NCBI RefSeq assembly: GCF_000421345.1
Contig: NZ_ATWV01000002.1
Location: 1 to 64,000 of the forward strand
Direction of reading: 5' to 3'
DNA from: Treponema bryantii NK4A124
Lineage (GTDB): Bacteria; Spirochaetota; Spirochaetia; Treponematales; Treponemataceae
DNA: 64,000 nt
A program made the position numbers and the translations under genes. Below the pieces are notes generated by a model that searched no databases, was not told the DNA's origin, and saw nothing but the letters and a program-made list of their open reading frames with translations. Of the stretch, positions 33,699 through 42,611 are shown in pieces; the first letter of the stretch is position 1; every line of letters starts with the position of its first letter.

Positions 33699-34568
33699 AT
33701 GGAAATTATTAGAGCTTCGGTGCTGGGGTTTTGTTTTGGTGTAAGACGCGCCGTTGAGCTGGCAGAAAAAGCCCTTGCCGAAAATCCGGGCAAAAAAGTT
33801 TATTCTCTGGGGCCTTTGATTCATAACGAAAATGCCTTGCGTGCTCTTGAAGCAAAGGGACTTCATATTTTAGAAGAAACAGAAATCTCCGCTCTCAAAG
33901 AGGGCAGTGTAGTAATAATCCGTGCACACGGAGTTGCCCCGAGCGTAACAGATGCCCTGGAAAAACGAAGCTGTCAGATAATTGACGCAACCTGCCCGCG
34001 CGTAAAAGCCAGCCAGAAAATGGTTGAGCGGTATTCCTCGGAAAATGATTATGTTGTGCTTACCGGCGACCGTAACCACGGCGAGGTAATTGGAATTGCA
34101 GGTTATGCTGGTGAAAACTTCAGTCAGATTCAGGATTTTGAAGAGGCAGAAAAGTTTGATATTCCCCGCAGCGAAGAAAAAAATATAATTCTTTTGAGTC
34201 AGACAACCTACAGCCCAAAAGAGTTTGAGAAAATAGAAGGCCTCTTCCGCCAGAAATTTCATAACCTTGCAGTAATGAATACAATCTGCCCGGCTACAAA
34301 CGAACGCCAGCAGGCTTTGCTTGAGCTTTGTTCTAAGGTAGATGGTGTGCTCGTAGTAGGCGGTAAGAACTCAGCAAACACCAAACGCCTTTATCAAACC
34401 GCCGTCGCAAACTGCAAACAGGCAGCCCACATCCAGTCCGCCGCCGACATCCCTCAAGAGTTCTTTAATCTAAAAACAATCGGCATAACAGCCGGCGCAT
34501 CAACCCCAGACGAAATCATCGAAGAAGTAGAAAATGGATTGCTTCGCTCCGCTCGCAATGACGTGTAG
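33699..34568 (+). CDS. ispH: 4-hydroxy-3-methylbut-2-enyl diphosphate reductase
   Basis: IspH is the last MEP-pathway enzyme and uses an iron-sulfur cluster to make IPP and DMAPP. The three cluster cysteines are in GFCFGVRRAV, DATCPRVKASQ and TICPATNERQ, and the IRAHGVAP histidine motif is present. ATG 33699 gives a normal 289-residue protein; an upstream ATG would add about 31 residues from the terminator region and is rejected. The last 10 residues or so (GLLRSARNDV) are encoded by a family B repeat that also supplies the stop region. Confidence 0.95.
   Translation: MEIIRASVLGFCFGVRRAVELAEKALAENPGKKVYSLGPLIHNENALRALEAKGLHILEETEISALKEGSVVIIRAHGVAPSVTDALEKRSCQIIDATCPRVKASQKMVERYSSENDYVVLTGDRNHGEVIGIAGYAGENFSQIQDFEEAEKFDIPRSEEKNIILLSQTTYSPKEFEKIEGLFRQKFHNLAVMNTICPATNERQQALLELCSKVDGVLVVGGKNSANTKRLYQTAVANCKQAAHIQSAADIPQEFFNLKTIGITAGASTPDEIIEEVENGLLRSARNDV
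34535..34562. repeat. Family B repeat forming the ispH C-terminus
   Basis: GGATTGCTTCGCTCCGCTCGCAATGACG is a compact family B hairpin (given here as the span 34535-34562). It is translated as the last residues of IspH. Confidence 0.8.
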
Positions 34569-34579
34569 CAGTCTATATA

Positions 34580-34617
34580 TTGAAAAGACTTCCTACTTCC
34601 TATATAATAATAAAATT
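34580..34617 (+). promoter_or_regulatory. ndk promoter, leaderless arrangement
   Basis: TTGAAA (34580-34585), a 17-base spacer and TATAAT (34603-34608) lie nine bases before ATG 34618. There is no ribosome site. Confidence 0.75.
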
Positions 34618-35061
34618 ATGAGTAGATGTTTTACAATGTTAAAGCCAGGTGTAGTTAATCGCCGCCTGGTAGGCGAAGTTATTGAGCGCCTCGAAAAAAA
34701 AGGTTTTAAACTTGTTGGTATGAAGATGATGCATGTAACTCCTGAACTTGCAGGAAAACACTATGCAGAACATGATGGTAAACCATTTTATAATGACCTC
34801 GTAGACTATGTTACTTCTGGTCCTGTAATTGCAATGGTATGGCAGGCTGATGACTGTGTAACTCTTATGCGCAAAGTTGTTGGTGCTACAAAGCCTACAG
34901 AAGCAGTTCCTGGAACAATCCGTGGAGATTATTGTATCCACACAGACAGAAATATTATCCACGCTTCTGACAGTGACGAAAGTGCTGAGCGCGAAATCAA
35001 CCTCTGGTTTAAGCCTGAAGAGCTTTATGACTGGAAGGATTGTGAGGACGGATGGTTTTAA
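34618..35061 (+). CDS. ndk: Nucleoside diphosphate kinase
   Basis: Ndk balances nucleoside triphosphate pools through a phosphohistidine. The 147-residue protein has the active-site block NIIHASDSDESAEREI, KPGVVNRRLVGEVI at the start and AGKHYAEHDGKPFY. ATG 34618 is fixed by the normal N-terminus and by the promoter directly upstream. gpsA follows 25 bases later. Confidence 0.96.
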   Translation: MSRCFTMLKPGVVNRRLVGEVIERLEKKGFKLVGMKMMHVTPELAGKHYAEHDGKPFYNDLVDYVTSGPVIAMVWQADDCVTLMRKVVGATKPTEAVPGTIRGDYCIHTDRNIIHASDSDESAEREINLWFKPEELYDWKDCEDGWF

Positions 35062-35086
35062 TTTCCATCTGTTGAGGGGATAAATC

Positions 35087-36136
35087 ATGTCTGAAAAAAC
35101 AGTAGGCGTTATTGGTGGTGGTGCCTGGGGAACTGGACTTGCTCAGGCTCTTGCACGCGGTGGACATAAGGTTCAGATCTGGGCTTTGGAAGATGAAGTT
35201 GTTAATTCAATCAATAACGAACATGAGAATAAGAAATTTCTTCCAGGTTATATACTAAGTGAAAAAATTACCTGCTCAAAGGATATTATTGAAGTTGCAA
35301 CTGGAAAAGAATTTCTGATTATTGCATCTCCATCTCTTTATCTTGCTTCTACACTTAAAAAGATTATTGATGTTCCGAACATTGCGGACGGTTCTACTGT
35401 TATTACAGCCATAACTAAGGGCTTTGTTCCTTCTGATAAGGGACCAAAATTGATTCTTGAAACTATGGAATCAATTTTGCCTGAAGTTTATAAGGACTGC
35501 ACTGTTTATGTTGCAGGTCCTAGTCATGCCGAAGAAGTTGCAATGGGTAAGCTTACTGGTCTTGTTGCAGCTTCTTTGAATCCTAAAAACTCTATCCGCG
35601 TACGCGAGCTTTTGCGTGTGCCAGGTCTGATGGTATTCTCAAGCTTTGATGTTGTAGGTGTTCAGATCTGTGCCGCTGCTAAAAACGTTATTGCCTGTGT
35701 TTATGGTGCACTCGACGCAATTGCCGAAGATTCAACTGTATTTGGTGATAACGCAGAAAGCCTTCTTCTCGCTGCCGGTCTTAATGAAATCCAGACAATT
35801 GGTTTTGCTATGGGTGCAACTCATGCTGAAACCTTTACTTCAATTTCCGGAGTAGGTGACCTCGACGTTACCTGTAAATCTAAATATGGACGCAACCGCC
35901 GCTTTGGTCAGGATTTAATCAAAACTGATATGCTTTCAAAATTCAAGGATATTGACGATTTAATTGCTAACGTTTCAAAAATCGGATATCTTCCGGAAGG
36001 TGCAATTGCCTGCAAATATGTTCACGAAATTGCAGAGAAAAAGGATTTGAAGCTTCCACTTTGCGACGGACTTTATAAAATCTTAAATAAAGAAACAACT
36101 ATAGAAAACACTTTGTATCAGTTGATGCACCTTTAA
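35087..36136 (+). CDS. gpsA: Glycerol-3-phosphate dehydrogenase (NAD(P)+)
   Basis: GpsA makes sn-glycerol-3-phosphate for phospholipids. The N-terminal GVIGGGAWGTGLAQALARGG nucleotide fold, ITKGF, AGPSHAEEVAMG and the catalytic AAKNVIACVYGALD lysine are all present, with the C-terminal helical domain (GVGDLDVTCKSKYGRNRRFG). At 349 residues it is slightly longer than average. GAGGGG precedes the ATG. It probably shares a transcript with ndk. Confidence 0.95.
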   Translation: MSEKTVGVIGGGAWGTGLAQALARGGHKVQIWALEDEVVNSINNEHENKKFLPGYILSEKITCSKDIIEVATGKEFLIIASPSLYLASTLKKIIDVPNIADGSTVITAITKGFVPSDKGPKLILETMESILPEVYKDCTVYVAGPSHAEEVAMGKLTGLVAASLNPKNSIRVRELLRVPGLMVFSSFDVVGVQICAAAKNVIACVYGALDAIAEDSTVFGDNAESLLLAAGLNEIQTIGFAMGATHAETFTSISGVGDLDVTCKSKYGRNRRFGQDLIKTDMLSKFKDIDDLIANVSKIGYLPEGAIACKYVHEIAEKKDLKLPLCDGLYKILNKETTIENTLYQLMHL

Positions 36137-36165
36137 TAGATTCCGAAACAAGTTCGGAATGACAC
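36137..36165. repeat. Half unit of palindromic repeat family A
   Basis: GATTCCGAAACAAG followed by TTCGGAATGAC is one hairpin of the family. It fills the gap between gpsA and ffh. Confidence 0.75.
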
Positions 36166-36175
36166 CGGGGTAAAC

Positions 36176-37645
36176 ATGTTAGAAAAAATTACAAGTACCT
36201 TCAGTGGCATTGTAAAAACACTGAGCGGTAAATCAACAATCACCGAGAAAAATATTGAAGACGCCGTTGAAGAAATCAAAATGGCTCTTCTCGAGGCCGA
36301 CGTAAACCTTCGCGTTGTACGCCGCTTTGTTAATTCTACTATAGAAGAAGCTAAGGGTGAAAAGGTTCTTAAGTCTGTAGACCCGGGCCAGCAGTTTACA
36401 AAAATCATCTACGACAAGATGGTTTCGATGCTGGGAGATACCAAGGTTGATTTACACCTTAAAGGTCCAGATACTCAGTCTGTGATTTTGATGCTTGGTC
36501 TTCAGGGTGCCGGTAAAACTACTGCGGCCCACAAGCTTGCCGCCCGCCTCAAGAAGGAGGGTAGAAAACCGCTTCTTGCTGCCTGTGACCTTGTACGTCC
36601 GGCTGCCGTAGAACAGCTCAGCCAGCTGGGTGAGAAAATCGGTGTTCCTGTTTACAAAGAAGATTCTAAAAATGCCGTTCGTAATGCTGAGGATTCTATC
36701 AGCTTTGCCCGCAAGAACGGCTACGATACAATCATCATAGATACTGCCGGTCGTCTTCAGATTGATGAAGAGATGATGGCAGAGCTTGTAAAAATCAAAA
36801 AGGCAACCGGTCCTGTTGAAGTGCTGCTCGTTGCCGATGCAATGACCGGTCAGAATGCAGTTGATATTGCCAAGACTTTTGATGAACAGCTTGGCCTTAC
36901 CGGTGTTATCCTTACAAAGTTTGACTCAGATGCCCGCGGTGGTGCGGCTCTTTCTCTTAAAACAATCACAGGAAAGCCAATTCTCTTTATCGGTACCGGT
37001 GAAAAAACGGAAGACTTTGAAGTTTTCCATCCTGAACGAATTGCCAGCCGTATTCTTGGTATGGGTGATGTTGTTTCTCTTGTTGAAAAAGCCCAGGAGA
37101 CAATGGACGCCGAAGCCGCCCTCAAAATGCAGAAAAAGCTTCAGAGAAACGAGTTTACCCTGCAGGACTATCTTGAGCAGTTCCAGCAGGTTAAGAAGAT
37201 GGGCAATATGCAGTCTATCATCGACATGATTCCTGGAATGAGCGGAATGGATGCTTCTCAGATGGATTTTTCAAGCCTGAAAAAGAACGAAGCAATTATT
37301 CAGAGTATGACATATAAAGAGCGCCTTAATCACTTGATTATCGGTCCTAGCCGCCGCAAGAGAATTGCAAAGGGTAGTGGAACATCAGTTGCGGACGTAA
37401 ACAAGCTTTTGAAGCAGTTTGAAAAGACTAAGCTTATGATGAAGAAGGTTAGCCGAAACCGCGGAATGCAGGGCCGTATGATGAATCAGCTGGGACTTGA
37501 TCCTTCTATGATGGGTGGCATGGGCGGTGCAGCTGGTCTTGGTGGTGCTCCAGGAGCCGGCGGACTTCCTGGCGGCTTAGATCCAAGTGCCCTCAAAGGC
37601 ATGGACATGAAAAAGCTGATGGAAATGGCTAAGAAGTTCCGCTAA
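36176..37645 (+). CDS. ffh: Signal recognition particle protein
   Basis: Ffh binds 4.5S RNA and signal sequences and delivers nascent membrane proteins to FtsY. The N domain is followed by the G domain (GLQGAGKTTAAHKLA near residue 108, DTAGR, TKFDSDARGG). The Met-rich M domain follows with the RNA-binding motif IGPSRRKRIAKGSGTSVADV. A Gly/Met-rich tail (MMGGMGGAAGLGG) precedes the C-terminal helix. The 489-residue length fits the family. The 3' end overlaps the convergent gene by four bases. Confidence 0.97.
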   Translation: MLEKITSTFSGIVKTLSGKSTITEKNIEDAVEEIKMALLEADVNLRVVRRFVNSTIEEAKGEKVLKSVDPGQQFTKIIYDKMVSMLGDTKVDLHLKGPDTQSVILMLGLQGAGKTTAAHKLAARLKKEGRKPLLAACDLVRPAAVEQLSQLGEKIGVPVYKEDSKNAVRNAEDSISFARKNGYDTIIIDTAGRLQIDEEMMAELVKIKKATGPVEVLLVADAMTGQNAVDIAKTFDEQLGLTGVILTKFDSDARGGAALSLKTITGKPILFIGTGEKTEDFEVFHPERIASRILGMGDVVSLVEKAQETMDAEAALKMQKKLQRNEFTLQDYLEQFQQVKKMGNMQSIIDMIPGMSGMDASQMDFSSLKKNEAIIQSMTYKERLNHLIIGPSRRKRIAKGSGTSVADVNKLLKQFEKTKLMMKKVSRNRGMQGRMMNQLGLDPSMMGGMGGAAGLGGAPGAGGLPGGLDPSALKGMDMKKLMEMAKKFR

Positions 37646-38361
37646 CGTACCGTCAATACACTGGCACTTCGGCCGTCGTTTGTGTAAATCTTCTGAGGAT
37701 TTGTGTTGTCGAGAACCGGTGTAAGTCCAATATAATAATTGTAATAGTATTTTCCGGCCGGGAGGGGCAGCTCAAGCTCATAAAGTCCCGGCGAAGTTTC
37801 TACCATTTCGTAAATCCATGGGTCCCAGTTTGTAAAGGTTCCTGCAAGATTTATTTTCTGGCCGGATTCTCCCTTGTAAATAAAGTGGGCATAATCGTTG
37901 CGCGGAGATTCTGTATAAACATTTATGCTTCCAAGATTATCCAGCTTTGAAAAATAGAGATTTACATTCTGGTCGTATTCTTTGTTAGGATTTAAAGGAT
38001 CCGTTGTCCATAAGCCGTCAAAAACAAGACGGTAACGCAGCTCTGTGAACTTATGCTCCCGTTTGTAAACGTAAAACATATGCTTACGGCTTACTTTTTC
38101 TTCATCATCCTTCTGGGTAAGAATCTGGAAGGGGTGAATAACCTTGTATTCTTCAAAATCAAAAGCAATACCAACAAAACGGTGCCTTGTATCCGCAGTG
38201 AAAATAATATAATCGTCGGTAACTATAGGAGCCCCCGGCTTGTCAATCCCATGCAAAAGTGTATCAAGCTCAAAATTCTGATAGTTAGTCTGTTCTGCGG
38301 CAAAGAGCGGTGCCCCCAAAAGCCCCACACCCGCAATCAAGAGTAAAATAAGCTTTTTCAT
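37642..38361 (-). CDS. Secreted protein with a glycogen-binding-like (AMPK/CBM48) domain
   Basis: A clear signal peptide (MKKLILLLIAGVGLLGAPLFA) is followed by about 130 residues I do not recognise. A C-terminal immunoglobulin-like domain reads NLAGTFTNWDPWIYEM, then GLYELELPLPAGKYYYNYY, the pattern of the AMPK glycogen-binding / isoamylase early-set fold. In related spirochaetes such proteins are periplasmic; whether this one binds carbohydrate is unknown. GATAAT lies six bases before the ATG, but with no good -35. The upstream region is the left arm of a large inverted repeat shared with the divergent gene. Confidence 0.75.
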   Translation of the reverse strand: MKKLILLLIAGVGLLGAPLFAAEQTNYQNFELDTLLHGIDKPGAPIVTDDYIIFTADTRHRFVGIAFDFEEYKVIHPFQILTQKDDEEKVSRKHMFYVYKREHKFTELRYRLVFDGLWTTDPLNPNKEYDQNVNLYFSKLDNLGSINVYTESPRNDYAHFIYKGESGQKINLAGTFTNWDPWIYEMVETSPGLYELELPLPAGKYYYNYYIGLTPVLDNTNPQKIYTNDGRSASVLTVR

Positions 38362-38401
38362 ACTTTGATTATCGGACTTCTGTTTCGAGAGTTTAGTGAA
38401 A

Positions 38402-38782
38402 GTAAATACAAGTATAATATACTTGTCGGGTATGTAATAATGACTTAAGAAAAAAAACTATGATTATAATTTAATATGCGAGAACGGAGATGTATGATTT
38501 AATGGACGGGAGCAGAGGCAGAAGCGAAACGCACTCTTGAAGTTTTTGGCGCTTAGCCATAAAAAGAATCCGAGGATTTTCGCTTGCGAAAACCGCAGGA
38601 TTCTAACCCAAAAAACTGAAAGCCGCGCGGTTTCGCTTATGCCGCCGCGGTAGTCCATTAAATCATAAGATTCGCAGTGGAAGCATATTAAATTATAAGA
38701 TCTCTTATATTATATATATTTCTCTTAAGTCATTATTAAAATCATCCGTTCATATAATAAGTATATTATACTTGTAATTTAC
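38402..38782. repeat. Nested 380-bp inverted repeat in a divergent intergenic region
   Basis: Four perfectly matching blocks occur in the same order on both arms: ACAAGTATAATATACTT (38408-38424 and inverted 38759-38775), TAATAATGACTTAAGA (38435-38450 / 38723-38738), TTATAATTTAATATGC (38464-38479 / 38683-38698) and TATGATTTAATGGAC (38493-38507 / 38653-38667). The centre is a conserved hairpin (38566-38604) that recurs near 0.9 kb. A short minus-strand open frame in it is a by-product of the repeat. The outermost blocks are themselves palindromic and lie next to both gene starts. Confidence 0.85.
38552..38604. repeat. Conserved hairpin core of the dispersed palindromic element (copy 2)
   Basis: These bases match 895-947 with one difference and form a nested hairpin around TTTTCGCTTGCGAAAA. 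The core sits almost exactly at the centre of the 380-bp inverted repeat. Confidence 0.85.
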
Positions 38783-38810
38783 AAGGGTTGTGGGGTAAAA
38801 TTAAAGTAGT
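38772..38810 (+). promoter_or_regulatory. Promoter of the flagellar-collar candidate, leaderless arrangement
   Basis: TTGTAA (38772-38777), which overlaps the palindrome AAGTATATTATACTT, an 18-base spacer and TAAAAT (38796-38801) lie nine bases before ATG 38811. A regulator bound to the palindrome would cover the -35. Confidence 0.6.
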
Positions 38811-41800
38811 ATGCCAGGATTAAGTCAGCTTAAAAAATTCAGCAGCGATCTTCTCTCGCTCGGTGATGAAACAAATCTCCGTGCGGCACGAGGAGAAAAG
38901 CCTGTAAAAGTAGAAATTCCAAAAGAAATTGAAGATAAAAACGACTCAGAAGACTTTGTTCTTGGTATGCCTCAGATTGAGGCCGAGGTTGAAGATAACT
39001 CAGCCGAAGAAGACCTTTCTGATTTAACTGCCCTTGTTAATCCTGGAGCCGCTGAGAAAAAAGACGGCGGCGAAGCAGAGCCTGCCCCAAGCTTTGAAGC
39101 TCCAGATATGTCTGCTCTTTTGAATCCGGTTGCTCCTCCTGCAGATGATGATGCCGGAATGCCGGATCTTTCAATGTTTGATGAACCGGAAGAAGAGCCT
39201 GAAGAAATCGTTGAAGAAGAACCGGAAGAAGTTTCAATTGCCGATATGGGCCTTGATGCCCTTCTTGCTGGCGGTGGTTTTGATGAACCTCAGAAAGAAG
39301 AGGAAGAAGAAACTGAGGAAGCTTCAGATGCAGATATTGATTTAGACGATTTTGAAGATATTCCTGATTTAGATGATATCGGTTCAGAGCCTGCTGCGCC
39401 AGAAGCAGCTTCAGACTCTATCGATGATATAGAGCCACTTGATGAAGCGGAACCTTTAGACGAACCTTCTCCTTTAGAAGAAGCTGCTCCTTTAGATGAA
39501 CCTGCAGCAATGGACGATCTTCCGTCATTAGATGACATGGCTTCTTTAGATGAGCCTGCGCCTTTGGATGATGCAGACGCACTTGAAGAACCTGCTCCTT
39601 TAGACGATTTTGCGGCTCCGGAGGATGCAGCTCCTTTGGATGACTTTGCCGTCCCTGGTGATGCAGCACCTCTGGATGACTTTACAGCTCCAGGTGACGC
39701 AGCTCCTTTAGACGACTTTGATTTTGACATACCTGCAGATACAGGCACCGATACTGCTTCTGCAGAAACTCTTGAAGATTTAGGCAACCTTGATTTTGAT
39801 GCACCTGAGGCAGCTGAAGTTCCAGAGACCACAGAGGCTCCTGAGTCTACAGAGTCTACAGAGTCTACAGAGTCTACAGATGCAGCCCTCGATGATTTTG
39901 ATTCTTTACCTCCAGATAATTTTGATGAAGATGAGCCTGAAAGTGCGATTCCTTCTGAAACTGAAGCTCCTGCCGAAAGCGAAGATGTGGCTGAAACCGA
40001 AGATGCAGCAGAAGCATTTGAAGCTGCCGAACCAGCTGCTGAATCAACTGGTGACTCATTCGGACTTGAAGAATTAGGTAATTTAGATTTTGATGCACCG
40101 GATGCTGCAGCAGATTTTTCAAATGCAGAAGCAGCTCCTGCAGCCGACGCTGAATCATCAGAAGAAGACGGCGGAATTCCAGCCGGTCTTTTTGATGCCG
40201 GTGATGTAGAAACTCCTGAAACTCCAGAGTTCTCTGCAGAAGATGAAATTCCTGATTTTGATGATACAGCCGGACTGGATGATATTGGTGGAAGTGACGA
40301 TGCCGGCGGAGAAGAAGGCGATGAAAATGCACCTCTTGAGGTATTTGATACTTCTGAGATGGAGGGCATGGACTTTGGCATTCAGGATACAGACTCGCAG
40401 TTGAGTGGTGGCGGAGACGGAGACTTTGAATTCGGCTCACACGACGACTTTGCAATGGAAGGTGAGTTTGAGATTCCGGGCTTCTCAGACGTTACAACTG
40501 CAAAAGAAGAAAAATCAGCAAAACCAAAGCTTGCCACAGGAAAAGATAAAAAAGCCAAAGGAAAGGGTAAGAAGGCAAAAGAACTTGATGAGCCGGACTT
40601 TAGCGCTGCAGCAGAATCAGAAGAACTGCCTCCAAATACACTTTCTGATGAGCAGTATAAAATCTTCCTTGCTAATCTTGCAGAATATCCGCTGAACGTA
40701 CGACTTGCTTTTGAAGACTTTATTGTTCAGGATGAATTTACAGATGACGCTGAATTTGAAATCATAGAAAAAATCCTCAACAAAGCACCTGCCCGCCAGG
40801 TTGCCGGTATGCTGGAAAAGATGCTCGATACATCTATTCCAATTCCTCGCGACTTTGAACACAGAACTGCGGCAGAATACGAGGCTTATAAAAAGTCTCT
40901 TTCATATCAGCTTAGAAATAAAATCATTCCAGGTGTTCTGCTTGGACTTCTGCTTACAATTGTTGGCTGGGGACTTGTTAAATTTACGGACTACTGCATT
41001 TACAGACCACTTAAAGCTAATTCCCTCTATAAACAGGGCTACGCTTTACTGCAGGCAGATGAATATCCTCAGGCAGAAATGCGCTTTGAAGAAGCAGTTA
41101 AAAAGCGCATAAATAAAAAATGGTTCTTCAGATATGCCCGTGGCTATCGTGAACATAAACAATATCAGCGGGCTGGAAAAATGTACCAGAATATTCTGCG
41201 CTACTTTAAGCACGATAAGATGGCTGGTCTTGAGTATGCAGATATGGAGCTTAATGATCTTGCAAATTATGAACGCGCAGAAGAAATAGTCCGCCGTGAG
41301 ATACTTGATTATCATATAAATGACGCAGATGGAATCCTCAAACTTGGAGATGTATTCCTGGAGTGGGGTACAGAAAAAGATCCGTCTAAGCTTGAGCTTG
41401 CCCGTGAACAGTACGCAACACTTATTCAGCTTTACAAACCTACAGATCTTTATCTGTCCAGAATGATGCGTTACTTTATCCGTACAGACAATTTACGCGA
41501 AGTAATTCAGATGCAGAAAACCTTTGAGCCTCGCGAAAAATCTCTCAGTTCAGAAGACTGGGCCGAACTCAGCGGTTATCTGCTGGATAAATATTATGGT
41601 GCTCTGGCTCCATCAGAAGAATATCTGCGCTACGAAATTGAAGGTCTTCGCGGACTGCTTTTACGTGCTGTTAAGACTAATCCTGATAATCCTATTGCTC
41701 AGTATAATCTTGCCAAGTACTTCCTCAAGACAAATGAAACTTCTTCAATTGAAGCAACTCTTCAGCGTGCTATTGAAAAGTTTAATACTGTTCCTTCTAT

Positions 41801-42608
41801 GAAGAAGCGTGATCTTTACAAGTATATTGATTCTTACCGCCTGCTTGGTGAACATTATATTGAAACAACAGATTACCTCCAGGCTCAGGAACAGTTTGCA
41901 GAAGGTATTTCTCTCTTTACTACAGAACGCGACAATGCCGGCTTCCAGGGAACTCCTGCGATTGGTAAGCTTTATGAGGATATGGGAGATATCAAGTATT
42001 CAATTTCCGGAGACTATGATGATGCTCTCTTTAATTACAAATATTCGGTAGAACTCGAAAACGACAGTCCTTCAATCCGCTACCGCATCGGCTACATCCA
42101 GTATAAGAAAAAGAATTATATGGAAGCTCTTGGTGCCTTTATGAAGTCTGGTGATGGAAATATTAAGGAACGAAATCTTATGCTGGCAATGGGTAACACT
42201 CTCTTCCTTCGTGGTGATGAATATGCAGCTCAAGGCTATTATGATCAGCTGATTGATGAACTTGACGATAAGATTGCAGAAAATGGTCTTGTGCTTCCAC
42301 AGGCAAATGTAAAGGATTATGACCTGATTAATACATATCTTTATGCTTCGAATAACTACGGTGTAACTTTGTATAAGCTTGCAAAGCGTACTGGTAACTC
42401 TGCCCTTAATGCTCAGGCTATGGTTCAGTTGAGCCAGTCTGTTCGTGCCTGGGATGCTCTTACCCGTAATCAGGAAACTATGATGAGACTTGAAGGCAGC
42501 AATCTTGCAGAACAGAATATCAAATATATTACACATCCTATTCCAGAGTTTGAGCCTTCTATTTATACTGATATTTCTAAAACTCTGCTCGACAATGAGC
42601 GTTTATAA
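38811..42608 (+). CDS. flcA: Large TPR membrane protein, probable periplasmic flagellar collar protein FlcA
   Basis: The 1265-residue protein has a long acidic, repetitive N-terminal region without signal peptide (about 1-600), a Lys-rich patch, one membrane helix (about 705-727), and a C-terminal half of tetratricopeptide-like helical hairpins (about 735-1265). An acidic cytoplasmic part plus a periplasmic TPR part fits FlcA, the spirochaete-specific flagellar collar protein described in Borrelia (BB0236), but the Treponema N-terminus is much longer. The identification comes from architecture and recalled family resemblance, not from a search. The acidic part holds 36- to 39-base repeats (APLDDFAAPEDA type) and a run of four EST triplets. 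Confidence 0.6.
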   Translation: MPGLSQLKKFSSDLLSLGDETNLRAARGEKPVKVEIPKEIEDKNDSEDFVLGMPQIEAEVEDNSAEEDLSDLTALVNPGAAEKKDGGEAEPAPSFEAPDMSALLNPVAPPADDDAGMPDLSMFDEPEEEPEEIVEEEPEEVSIADMGLDALLAGGGFDEPQKEEEEETEEASDADIDLDDFEDIPDLDDIGSEPAAPEAASDSIDDIEPLDEAEPLDEPSPLEEAAPLDEPAAMDDLPSLDDMASLDEPAPLDDADALEEPAPLDDFAAPEDAAPLDDFAVPGDAAPLDDFTAPGDAAPLDDFDFDIPADTGTDTASAETLEDLGNLDFDAPEAAEVPETTEAPESTESTESTESTDAALDDFDSLPPDNFDEDEPESAIPSETEAPAESEDVAETEDAAEAFEAAEPAAESTGDSFGLEELGNLDFDAPDAAADFSNAEAAPAADAESSEEDGGIPAGLFDAGDVETPETPEFSAEDEIPDFDDTAGLDDIGGSDDAGGEEGDENAPLEVFDTSEMEGMDFGIQDTDSQLSGGGDGDFEFGSHDDFAMEGEFEIPGFSDVTTAKEEKSAKPKLATGKDKKAKGKGKKAKELDEPDFSAAAESEELPPNTLSDEQYKIFLANLAEYPLNVRLAFEDFIVQDEFTDDAEFEIIEKILNKAPARQVAGMLEKMLDTSIPIPRDFEHRTAAEYEAYKKSLSYQLRNKIIPGVLLGLLLTIVGWGLVKFTDYCIYRPLKANSLYKQGYALLQADEYPQAEMRFEEAVKKRINKKWFFRYARGYREHKQYQRAGKMYQNILRYFKHDKMAGLEYADMELNDLANYERAEEIVRREILDYHINDADGILKLGDVFLEWGTEKDPSKLELAREQYATLIQLYKPTDLYLSRMMRYFIRTDNLREVIQMQKTFEPREKSLSSEDWAELSGYLLDKYYGALAPSEEYLRYEIEGLRGLLLRAVKTNPDNPIAQYNLAKYFLKTNETSSIEATLQRAIEKFNTVPSMKKRDLYKYIDSYRLLGEHYIETTDYLQAQEQFAEGISLFTTERDNAGFQGTPAIGKLYEDMGDIKYSISGDYDDALFNYKYSVELENDSPSIRYRIGYIQYKKKNYMEALGAFMKSGDGNIKERNLMLAMGNTLFLRGDEYAAQGYYDQLIDELDDKIAENGLVLPQANVKDYDLINTYLYASNNYGVTLYKLAKRTGNSALNAQAMVQLSQSVRAWDALTRNQETMMRLEGSNLAEQNIKYITHPIPEFEPSIYTDISKTLLDNERL
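39595..39720 (+). repeat. In-frame acidic repeats in the collar candidate
   Basis: Tandem units of about 39 bases encode AAPLDDFAxPxD. Further on (39844-39879) a nine-base microsatellite GAGTCTACA is repeated four times. Confidence 0.8.
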
Positions 42609-42611
42609 AAT

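Noticed and set aside
38464-38658. A 64-codon minus-strand frame in the large palindrome
   Set aside because: It lies wholly in the repeat, has no ribosome site and is a by-product of the hairpin core that recurs elsewhere.
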